Shown here piece by piece: positions 45,421-54,800 of a DNA stretch of 64,000 nucleotides. The DNA is from Paragonimus heterotremus (lineage: Eukaryota; Platyhelminthes; Trematoda; Plagiorchiida; Troglotrematidae): positions 13,798-77,797 of the forward strand of contig LUCH01002090.1 in the NCBI GenBank assembly GCA_013368495.1. Direction: 5' to 3'. The number at the start of each line of letters is the position of its first letter. The first letter of the stretch is position 1. The position numbers were made by a program, and so were the translations under genes. The notes below the pieces were generated by a model. It was not told where the DNA came from and made no database searches. It was given only the letters and a program-made list of their open reading frames with translations.

Positions 45421-47043
45421 ATGAAAAATACAGTGTAGCGAACAAGCTCGTTTTCAGTGATTCATCATCAGGCTAAATACATCACATTTATTTCACATTT
45501 TACAAGGGGATCATGAAGGGGGAGACTTTCAACGTACAGCGTACGCGATTAATTTGATTTTGTGAATACAATTAAAGATATCAATTTAGTGGGGCAATCA
45601 ATGTTTTCTCTTGACGCTGCGTCCTTGTTTACCAACGTTCCAATATAAGAGACGATAGATTACCTATGTGATTATATCGAACATAGTGACATGGATATTC
45701 GGATACCGTCGAACGAACTCAAGCAGTTACTTTATCTGTGCACATACAACGTACAGTTTAAGTTCAGTGAATCAATTTATCGACAAAAAGACGGTGTCGC
45801 AATGGGATCACCGTTGGGACCACTGTTTGCCGATGTTTTCATGGCGAAGTTGGAAAACAAACAACTGAGCGTAGCAGTGGGTCAATGCAATTTTTATAAG
45901 AGGTACGTTGACGACATCTTTTGTGTCCTTGATAATAGTGTAAATCCGACTGACATCGTAGCCACATTTAACTCTGCACACCGAAATTTGAAATTTACGT
46001 TGGAGACAGAAATGAATAACCAATTGGGCTTTTTGGATGTGCGTTTATGTCGCCGCAATGATGGCTCAATTCAGCGCGCGATACATAGAAAGGATACGTG
46101 GAATGGTCAGTATGTTCACTTCAGTAATTTTGTACCGCTCGCCTTGAAAAGTAATCTAATTAACTGTTTGAGGGGCAGAGCCATAATAATTTGTACAGAC
46201 GACACAATTACAGATGAATTGGCGTTCATACGTACGATATTCATACAAAATGGATACCCGGAAAGATTCATAGACAGAGCAATGCAACAGCGGGGTGACA
46301 GTGACCAGCTGCACCTAGTAGAAAAGAAAACCGTACACATCGGATTACCTTTCAAGGGCGATACGTTAGCCGAAACTATTACGCGTAGGCTCACAAACAC
46401 AATTAATGCGACATTTTACGCTGCTAAGTTGCGTGTCCACTTCACATCCAATCCGGTTTTGTACCCATGCCTGAAAGATATAGTGCCTGCTTCTGCAGCC
46501 TCATTTTGTGTATACTCATTTACCTGTTCCTGTGGAACCAGTTATGTTGGCCGCACGACCAGACGCCTATCTGAACGGGTCCGGGAACACCACCCAGCTT
46601 GGCTCAACAGTGGAATAACGAAATCGGTCAACAGCGTTATACTATCGCACCTGGTCGATTCCAATCATTATGTTAATGTGACGGATGCATTTCGCCCTAT
46701 CTACCGAGTTAAGGTCACCCAGTCGAGGGCGGTGAGGCATAGAATTCTGTCCACAGCGGAAGCTATTGGAATTCGTCTGTTTAACCCACCCCTGTGCGTC
46801 CAGAAACGTTTTGTTCAGACTTTGGATCTGCCTTGGCCATCCCCGCACCCTGTTAGCTTGCCAAAAACCACTGTTCAGGGGGGTACTTGATGCAGTGTGA
46901 CATTGGATTGACTGACCTCATAAACCACCCGTCCATGTTTACTCCCTTCATGATCCCCTTGAAAAATGTGATATAAATGTGATGTATTTAGCCTGATGAT
47001 GAATCACTGAAAACGAGCTTGTTCGCTACATTGTACTTTTCAT
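45421..47043 (+). mobile_element. Penelope-like element flanked by ~100-bp inverted repeats
   Basis: A PLE coding region (45556-46890) is bracketed by 45421-45522 and 46944-47043, which are near-perfect reverse complements of each other (shared core GCCTGATGATGAATCACTGA and its complement). PLEs are known for complex termini, including inverted or partial repeats, so I take these as the element ends. The 5' repeat meets the middle of the RT: the N-terminal RT fingers are missing and the first visible codons are already inside the palm. Confidence 0.85.
45691..46890 (+). CDS. Penelope-like RT (C-terminal part) + GIY-YIG endonuclease
   Basis: The 399-codon frame contains the RT palm blocks DGVAMGSPLGPLFAD (34-48), YVDD (72-75, catalytic) and LGFLDV (112-117), then a linker and the GIY-YIG nuclease. 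In the nuclease, VYSFTCSCGTSYVGRTTRRL spans 274-293, EH is at 299-300, and LCVQKRFV...LDLPW forms the C-terminal block. The enzyme copies its RNA at a nick made by the nuclease. Homology continues upstream in the same frame (MFSLDAASLFTNVP) but a TAA at 45646-45648 interrupts it, so the ATG at 45691 is only the first Met after that stop. Complete PLE proteins are roughly twice as long. This is the least decayed retroelement ORF in the window. Confidence 0.9.
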   Translation: MDIRIPSNELKQLLYLCTYNVQFKFSESIYRQKDGVAMGSPLGPLFADVFMAKLENKQLSVAVGQCNFYKRYVDDIFCVLDNSVNPTDIVATFNSAHRNLKFTLETEMNNQLGFLDVRLCRRNDGSIQRAIHRKDTWNGQYVHFSNFVPLALKSNLINCLRGRAIIICTDDTITDELAFIRTIFIQNGYPERFIDRAMQQRGDSDQLHLVEKKTVHIGLPFKGDTLAETITRRLTNTINATFYAAKLRVHFTSNPVLYPCLKDIVPASAASFCVYSFTCSCGTSYVGRTTRRLSERVREHHPAWLNSGITKSVNSVILSHLVDSNHYVNVTDAFRPIYRVKVTQSRAVRHRILSTAEAIGIRLFNPPLCVQKRFVQTLDLPWPSPHPVSLPKTTVQGGT

Positions 47044-47863
47044 ATATACTATTGACGAGCTCTAATGAGAGAGAAACTCGTGTCTAGTGTTTCTTTTCAA
47101 AAAGGGCCGAATGGTAAGTCTATGGGAATCCGACAGCTGCGATCAATTGTGGGTGATGTTCAACCTGAAAAAAACATAAACCGATGTTGAGCTCAACGGA
47201 CTGTTCACTGCTACATCATCAACTTGCTTATAAACACACCAAACGAACTAAAATGTAATAGTGTGCGTACACATGAAAATTAATTCTTTAATGTATTTGA
47301 GAAGAATAGAAAAAAGCATTGTGAATCGAAATAAATTTACATAAATAACCAACTGTCTCATGTAATGGAAAGTTTGTGAGGAGTTCAATTAGCCCAAACA
47401 GAAATCCAACCTCGCTATGCGCTTAACTTACATAAAGTTCATGTTTGACAACTCGTGAGGTACTTTCTTGAGGAATATGAGACAAATAGGCACCAGTCAC
47501 CCGGCGTTCTATAGGTGTTCGAATCGCAGAAGACCCGTCATTCTGACAGTTAACAGGCCAATGGCAGCAAAATAATTAGGAAAATCTTGATCGGCTCTAA
47601 TCTTGTCACTCCATTCGACTGACACCACGCTATGAAGTGCTGTCCTCCGCGAACTGTAAGCTGACAATCTGCGATTGTTGCAAAATTCCTTAAGAAGCTT
47701 GGATTCCTGAATGACACCTCAATCTGCCTTACGGATGAAGATAATGACGCCGTTGTCACCAAGGCCAGAAAACCTTCAGGCTTGAGGCCATTATTCATGT
47801 CCTCCGATGGTTAAGATAAGACCGTAGCTAGACGGTTTCCGATAACAATTTCATTCCGTGTGC
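47044..47863. other. No recognisable gene
   Basis: One 82-codon minus-strand frame (47798-47550) has no recognisable domain. Nothing else is seen. Confidence 0.4.
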
Positions 47864-48175
47864 TGTATAACAGGCAGCTTCGCTGCGAGTAGTAAACTAC
47901 CCACAAATAGGATGCTAAACACAGGCGACATTCAGGAACAAAAGTGGCAAGCCCCAACGCCAGGAAGACGACGAACCAGAAGAGACTATCGGAATAGTAT
48001 GTACGCGCTATGGGAGAAGTGCCACCAGGGTGAATGACAACGTACTGTCACCCAGTGTGTGTGAATGCATGCTTACACGCATTTGCACAACTGACGTGCG
48101 TTTATATACATTGGGTGACAGTACGTTATCATTCGCCCTGGTGGCCCTTCTCTCATAACGCGTACACTATTCTGG
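47864..48175. repeat. Head-to-head LTR foldback at the Gypsy 3' end
   Basis: 47864-48066 is LTR sequence in plus orientation, starting TGTATAACAGG. 48066-48175 is the corresponding LTR interior in minus orientation. Their matching parts (GAGAAGTGCCACCAGGGTGA and its inverted partner, then ACGTACTGTCACCCA and partner) form a long imperfect inverted repeat around about 48066-48070. The minus copy lacks the first ~135 bases of the LTR. Confidence 0.85.
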
Positions 48176-48840
48176 CCAAATTTCAATATCCTGGCCCACC
48201 GGAAGTCGAAGGGTTCTACCGTACATCAATTGAAATGGAGATTTCTTCGTGCTCGCCTGCACAGACGCCCGGTGGGCCAATAACACCAATGGAAACGCAG
48301 ACTCCCAGTCATCTCCTTTGACTGATAACCATTCTTTGCCCGTTCGGTTGTTACGTTCAGTTAAGCCGTCCTTTTGAGGGTGATATGGTGTCGTTCAGAT
48401 GCGCTTGATTCCCAGTTGTTGCACGCGTGTTTGAAACTCCTCGCTTTAAAAGCGTGATCCTTGATCTGTCAAGATCACTTTTGGTACCCCGTGGTTTGCT
48501 AGTATATGCTTCATCACCATATCTCCCACTGTAGATGCTTTTTGATCCGGAACGGCAGTCACGTCGACCCAACGGGTAAAGTGTTCTGTCATGACCAGAA
48601 TGTACTGGACACCGTGGGCGGTCAGTGGAAATGGGCCCATAAGATCCATCGACCAGAGTTCACCGATTTCGGGGACTGGGATTCGCTGTAAGGGCCGTTA
48701 GGCTCCCTGATTGTCGCACTTCAGTAACTGACACTGTTGGCATGCAAGCACGTAAGCTGTCACATCCTCTTTCATCTTCGGCCAATATGCCCTTTGTTGC
48801 AGCAAATCGTATGTCCTAGTGCATGACAGTCTACTACCAG
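48175..48840 (-). pseudogene. Gypsy integrase
   Basis: Integrase inserts the cDNA into the genome. Visible on the minus strand in shifting frames are the zinc-binding end (YWPKMKEDVTAYVLACQQCQ), the first catalytic Asp in MDLMGPFPLTAHGVQYILV, the second in VILTDQGSRF, the catalytic Glu in HPQKDGLTERNNR, and the C-terminal block SPFQLMYGRTLRLPV. At least three stops or frame changes interrupt it. The reading runs straight into LTR sequence near 48175, so the extreme C-terminus is lost. Confidence 0.85.
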
Positions 48841-49112
48841 TTTCTTCATCAGTTGTCTCGGGCTGACTACCACGCAAGGGTGCCCGACGCCACAGCTGTC
48901 ACGTCAGTACGCCCGCACTGTTTAAGCCAACTCTTCCGTTGGGATGCGATTATATTCATCCTTAGTATTTGTGGGGATCCTCACTCCTCTTGCCAGAACT
49001 TCAATCACCTTCCAGAGGACCTTATCCTGATGGTGTAGATGCACTAGTGTTTGTGGGTCCTGCTCCAAGACTAAGCCTTTGACTCCAAAGGTCACTTTGG
49101 GGTTTTCGTAGT

Positions 49113-49489
49113 CTATCTACGGTCGAGAAAAGAATCCGCGACGCAGTTGCTCGAACCAAGCACATGATTGATCGTGAAGTCATATTCCTGTAAACGCAAT
49201 GTCCATCGGGGTAATTTGCCTCTCGGGTCCCTCACAGTCATGATACACTCTAGAGGTTGGTGATCCGTCTTCACATGGAACCGTTGAACCAACAGATAAG
49301 GCCTGCACTTTTCCAGTGCCCAGACGATCGCCAAACATTCCTTTTTCAGTGGTCGAATACTTCTGCTCCGTTGAGGTCAGGACCCTGCTGGCATATTAAA
49401 TTACTCCTTCCCTTTGCTTGAGTACTGCCCCGATGCCACGGTCACTGGCATCTACTTTTACGATGAACGTTTTGTTTTGCATTCCGAAG
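49113..49489 (-). pseudogene. Gypsy RNase H domain
   Basis: VDASDRGIGAVLKQREGV (first catalytic Asp), then after one stop SRVLTSTEQKYSTTEKECLA with the catalytic Glu, VKTDHQPLECI with the next Asp, and LPRWTLRLQEYDFTINHV. The terminal Asp lies in NCVADSFLDRR, where the family usually reads ADxLSR. RNase H removes the RNA strand after minus-strand synthesis. Confidence 0.85.
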
Positions 49490-50403
49490 TTACAGCGTCA
49501 GTTGTTGCTCGTTCATCACCAGTTGTACTCGCGTTAACACTCTCCAGTCATCGTCGGTCCATTCGAATTTCTTGTCTTTTCGGAGGAGTTCGTACAGTGT
49601 CGATGTAATGGAGTGAAAATTTTTCACGAACCGACTGTAGTACACTGCTTGACCCAAAAATTGTCCCTGAGTGCGTTTAGACTTTGGACTAATTTCACTT
49701 AGGCCCACCTTGTTTACAGAACTGTGACTTATCGGCACTAATCCGGAGTCTTGGGTTCGTAATTCGACTTAAGACAGCATCTATATAGGCAGCATGTTCC
49801 GATTCCGTGTTACTATATATAACAATATCATCTGCATATACCGCTACATTATATAGCCGTTTTACCAGCTGAACCACCAGTATCGGAATGTGAACAATGC
49901 CCCGGATAGGCCAAACGGCATGCACTTGTATTGGTACTGTTTTTCGCCTACCGTGAATGCGGTTTTCTCACGATCCGTGGGTTTGATTGGTACCTGCCAG
50001 TATCCGGAGCGTAAGTCCAATACCGTGAACAACTTCGCCTGTTGCAGCTTGTCAAAAACATCGGCGACGGACGGTATTGACACAACTTTGTTCTGTGTTA
50101 CCTCATTCAGCCGTCTAAAATCCACACAAAACAGTACTTCCCACTGGACTTCTTTACCACGAGAACAAGCTTGTTGCACGGGCTGTTAGCTTCTTCGATA
50201 ACATCCTCATTCAGTATGTTCTTTATTTGCCTTTTTAATTCCTGCTTAAGGTGAACCGGTATCCTGCTGGGTCCGTGAGGTCGAAATGTTCCGGTTGTTG
50301 GAATTTCATGTGCAGCCCAGTTGCAGAATCCGTACGGATCATCATCGCCGGTAAATACTTCTGCATATTTCTCGACCGTGGACTGGAGCAAGAGTTTGTC
50401 CAA
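49490..50403 (-). pseudogene. Gypsy reverse transcriptase (YADD)
   Basis: RT blocks are spread over four frames: IPVHLKQELKRQIKNIL and PCNKLVLVVKKSSGK (50403-50107), CVDFRRLNEVTQNK and FTVLDLRSGYWQVPIKP with CMPFGLSGA (50179-49862), VAVYADDIVIYSNTESEH (49925-49695, catalytic pair intact) and FLGQAVYYSRFVKNF (49738-49490). Each frame is individually well conserved, so the disruptions are few and probably recent. Confidence 0.88.
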
Positions 50404-50804
50404 ATGGGAATTTTAGCCGTGCTTACTTGGTTGACGCTATCCTGTCTCTGTCCTGTGAGTGTCAGGGAGCTATACATGGTTGACAACCCTTTGAGCTTCA
50501 AGTCAATCAAGACATCTGTTGTAGCGAGGAACTCGGCCCCAAGAATCGTTTGCCTGGTTTCTCGGGACACAATGAAACGATGCTGTACAGTATGGTTGCC
50601 GATACTTACCCCACATTCTTTCACACCGTCAACCAGTAGACTATGACTTCCAACCGTCCTGATCATCATGGATGTCGGTTCTACGTTTTGCTTTCCTGCA
50701 CGAGCAATCAACGAAATAGCCGCCCCTGTATCGACCAAGCACTGTTCTATCTCTCTGTCAACTTCAACCCTTGTATGTACGGCCCCCTTCTCAATCGCCC
50801 CCAT
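50404..50804 (-). pseudogene. Gypsy aspartic protease
   Basis: The frame contains CLVDTGAAISLI (about residues 22-33), the intact catalytic DTGA motif of retroviral-type proteases, and RQTILGAEFL (85-93), the ILG block that closes the active site. It follows gag after a stop and runs into the RT segment with a further frame change near 50400. The protease would process Gag-Pol. Confidence 0.85.
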
Positions 50805-50819
50805 TACTAGTGGACCCGC

Positions 50820-51530
50820 CTAACAAAAAGAACAATCATGGAACACTTTATTTCTGGACCTCTTAAACCGTCGGATTGGGCAATCCTTCTTCCAGTGTCC
50901 TTTTTTTCCACAGATGAAGCAACCTCCTAATCGGTCGTTCTGTCGTGATGATGTTCTCAAGGCAGCTACATCCGCTGCTAGTTTCTCCGTTGTCTTCTGC
51001 ATTTCCTCCAGTGTCTTCTTGTCCGTATTGCCGTTTGCATCCACTGAGACCATGGACATTACTGCCAACTCCCGCGTCGCTTTTGTAAGCTCATCAAGGT
51101 CAATCGGCCGAGCGACATGGGCAATACGGACTTGGTCGCGAACCACCACCGAGAGACCTTCAATGAACTGCCCAGTTAACAACTGCCGTCGTGGTCCTTG
51201 ATCCAATCCTGGCAAAGCCCTGTCCAACAAACCTTGCGGAATGGCGGCAAACACGGATGGATACGATCCTTGTTTAAGCCTGGCCGCCTTGAACCGCCGC
51301 ATGGCCTCTTGACGGTCGGCCGGGCTGTCAAACGCAGCCACCAGCGCCTCCTTCGCATCGACCCACTCCATCTTTGCGGGGCCTCTTTGTCCTGCCCTTC
51401 ACCAGTGTCCGGAGGGCATCCAGCTTTCCATGGTCGTTTTTGACTCCGATCACTTCGGCCACGTCCTCTATGTCCTCCAGGAACGCTCGGATGTCTCCAT
51501 CCTCGAACGGCTGCTGCCGGGTTATTTTCA
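50820..51530 (-). pseudogene. Gypsy gag with CCHC zinc knuckle
   Basis: The start is in one frame (KITRQQPFEDGDIRAFLEDI), and after a frame change near 51370 the 183-codon frame continues with MEWVDAKEALVAAF, LLTGQFIEGL and a C-terminal nucleocapsid knuckle, CFICGKKGHWKKDC (residues 151-164, C-X2-C-X4-H-X4-C, all ligands intact). Gag forms the particle and the knuckle binds element RNA. A basic tail (RRFKRSRNK) follows. The break between the two frames suggests loss of function. Confidence 0.85.
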
Positions 51531-51555
51531 TCTTCACGTTCGTCACGGCACAGGT

Positions 51556-51874
51556 TGTTGTGACTGCAAAGGACGCTTGGCCTGAGAATTCGTTTATTTC
51601 ACGAACTCCCGTACAGATCGTGTTAAACAGGGAACCACAAACGCGTACACCCATTTGCACGACTCACGTGCATTCACATACATTAGGTGGCAATACGTTG
51701 TCATTCACCCTGGTGGCACTTCTCCCATAGCGCGTACACACTATTCCGATAGTCTCATCTGGTTCGTCGTCTTCCTGGCGTTGGGGCTTGCCACTTTTGT
51801 TCCTGAATGTCGCCTGTGTTTAGCATCCTATTTGTGGGTAATATACTACTCACAACGAAATTGCCTGTTATACA
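51556..51874 (-). repeat. 5' LTR of the Gypsy element
   Basis: Read on the minus strand it starts TGTATAACAGG, carries an AAATAAA motif about 40 bases from its end and finishes CAGTCACAACA. It matches the inverted copy at 47864-48066 closely and the solo LTRs at 15.6 and 19.2 kb more distantly. A 13-base segment (GTGACGAACGTGA, 51546-51534) just inside resembles a tRNA-Trp primer binding site with a small deletion. Confidence 0.8.
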
Positions 51875-54800
51875 AGAGTCGGAATGAGTTTTCCGATCTC
51901 ACATGTTACTGTTGTAAAGCCATTGTTTGCTCATTCCTCGTTGTTATTAAATGAAACAGGAGGTTGTCTTAGAATGCTGCTATACTTTTGGGCTAGTTTT
52001 TCAACGGTTCATCCATCAATACCCCATGGAAATACTGACGATACATAATACTTGAACTGCTCAAAAATGTGTTTTCTCACTCATCTGTGATGCCATTGAC
52101 GCTCAGTAGGATAGAAGTAGATGGATGATTGTGCTTGGATCACGTCCAATCTGGTCGTAGTTGTTTAAATATTAACTGGTCCTAAATTACACTTAGTTAA
52201 TAGATCAGGCAAACAGTAATGTTTCTTACTAGATCCCGGTAACAGATTTATGGACGATAGTCTTCAGTTATTTGTTACGAGTCTCCTGAATGGAACTGGG
52301 ATTTATCTTTTTCAAACTAGCGTAGCTAAAGCCAACCTGGTGCCTCCGCGACAGAGTCTGGATGAAGTCATACTTGCGTGTTTATCTGGCGACAAACAAA
52401 CGAACACTACGCAAAATAGTGACTAGTTATCCGGAAGTCAGTGGAAGCAGTGCATTAAAACATGCAGCACACAAACCTCAAACAATATCAAACGGGCAGC
52501 AATCACTGACTAATCAGATACCAGCTGATTTGGAATGAAAGAGAACATGCTAGCAGACAGTGCAAACATTAGCTCGTTTAATCTTATGAACTAGGAAAGA
52601 GCGATAATCGAATTAATCGCGGAGAGTCATGGCTTCAGTGACATCGATATCGTGACTCAATTCTTCGTTAATGAGTTTAAAGTACGAGCGCCAGTCCAAG
52701 AACTTCGCTTGTGTTCTTGTCGTCATCATACGTAGCGTTCAGATGACGGGCTAGAAAACATGCTTGAGACTTTTCTACAGTCGGAATTGGGAGAGTGCCA
52801 TATCGGTTTGAGCAACACGTACGCTAATGGAACTATTGTCTGACCGGGAGTCCCCGCTGGAGTAGGCTTAACGACGGTCGCTGGGCCAGTGGATGGTTTG
52901 GTTAGTGACTCGTTCCCATGGTTGTCTCTGAATTTAAGTTGTCAGCGTCAGTGAATAGTCCTACAATAATCGACCAACGGGATGGGCTTGACAGAACGCG
53001 CACGTGGGGAGCGAAATTCCTCTAGTTATCTGTCGAGAATGGATCACGGGCTGGATTTATCACACGGGAATGTTGCTCGGTCACATAGCTCATTATCTCC
53101 CATCCGTTAAGCAGTAACACTGTTGGTATGGGCTTGACATGTATTTCCGTGCGGTACTAAGAATTGTATGGCAGTTAACGGTGAATAATTTTACGCGCGT
53201 GAGTATTCGAGCAGAACAACGAAGAAGTACTCTGAGTTCACGACTCGGGAACGATGCAATGTATCCATGAAATATAGATACCGCCAGAAATCGCTCTTGA
53301 AAATATAGTCAAATGAGTCCAGACCAAACACGTGAGTGAAGAGATAGCACGGAGAATATAGGTGAAATATCTGTGCACAGAAATGTACTCGCTTCCACCT
53401 TTGACTCAATACGTCCATGAATTCTTGAAGTACGCAGCGTTACATGCGGACATAGCATGTACAAAGTACGATGAAACAGGCTAAAGAATATTCTGAAGTG
53501 ATATATGTTTGTGAAATTAGAAGCTCAAATTTAACTGGTTGGTTAAGTTTTTATCGAAAGTCGGTTGTTCCGATTTATGGTTATCGGAGAAGATGGTGTA
53601 ACATTGTTCTTTAGGAGTATAGCATTAGAAGATAGTATTATTTGAAAGAGAGATAGGAATAATTTACTCAGCTTATGCAGCTGAGTTTGACAGTTACCTA
53701 AATGTTATCCTGAAGAAGACATTAACAACCATTGACAAGTTATTCAGGTACGCTGCCACCTTGTGAGAAACGACTGTCAAATAGAGATGTAAACCGTTCC
53801 TTCGGACCAATGAAGAATTCTTCTATAAAATCATCCGGGGAAGCAAGTCAACAAGATTAGAGTCCTCACGGGGTTTCAGATAGTTCAATTTTTTAAATTC
53901 GATATGTGAACACAACATTTTGCCAACAACCTTATGCCACATTCACCACCGGTCACTAAACAGACTACGGCGTGTTCGTATCTTCCCGAGTTAACCCAGT
54001 GGAGTACAAATAAAAAATAAGCTCCTTTAATGAGAATAAAAGCTTCCAGCATATAAACTGAAATACTCACTAATACTTATCCCTTTTTAAGCAGCTTTTC
54101 TTGTTGATGAGAGATAGATAAGTCATGCTGCAAGCAGATTCCACATGACACCCTGGATCTCTGTGACACTGTCAGTAATAAATCCAGATAAGATTATTTC
54201 TATTGAATTCGCTGGCGATTAGATGTGTTTGTGAAGGGGAATTTGTATGTACTTGAATTATGGCTTCTTTACACCCCGTCAGCATGGCTGGACACAGTCA
54301 TCGCCTGATTGACACTTTGCACTAGTAGTTTGCCACACACTTGCCAGGATTGACTACAGCCAGTGCTGTAAAAAGGGTGACGCATACACTAGTTGAAGTA
54401 CAAGCGTCAACTTTATTTGTGTTACTCTCGTGCTTGTTTAAACCAAGCTATGGCAAAATAATGCTCACAAATTTAACATAATCTTTGGACTACTAATGAG
54501 TAGGTCATCGCTATTGAGAGAGTTTATTCCCCACTGTGATTTCGAAGAAATTTAAGGAAAATCAATCCAAACAAGAACACTCCTTGGGAAACTCAACACG
54601 AATTTGCTCATTCACTGTGTTGCTCTGGGAACGATAAAGCTTCTGCACGGTAACGATGGTCACACTAAACAATTTGATTCTCATACTGAGGCGGTAGGCG
54701 ATAACCGCAATAATTTTATCCAAGCGCCCTAATGAGTAGGCAGTACGTCGAAGTGGAAAGGCTATTAATTAGTGCAGTTTGTTCTACACCATTCAAATAA

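Larger units (their letters stand above)
47864..51874 (-). mobile_element. Ty3/Gypsy retrotransposon, all domains present but frame-broken
   Basis: On the minus strand, from right to left: a 319-bp 5' LTR (51874-51556, TGTATAACAGG...CACAACA), gag with a CCHC knuckle, protease, RT (YADD), RNase H and integrase (HHCC and DD-E blocks) ending near 48180. The integrase then runs directly into a partial 3' LTR (about 48175-48066), which abuts another LTR copy in the opposite orientation (47864-48066). Order and motifs make this a Ty3/Gypsy element; I cannot fix the subfamily. Multiple stops and frame changes make it inactive, though the motifs are well kept, so it looks fairly young. Confidence 0.9.

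Noticed and set aside
50914..51201. Plus-strand frames across the 48-52 kb Gypsy element
   Set aside because: They are complements of gag and pol frames whose motifs are on the minus strand.
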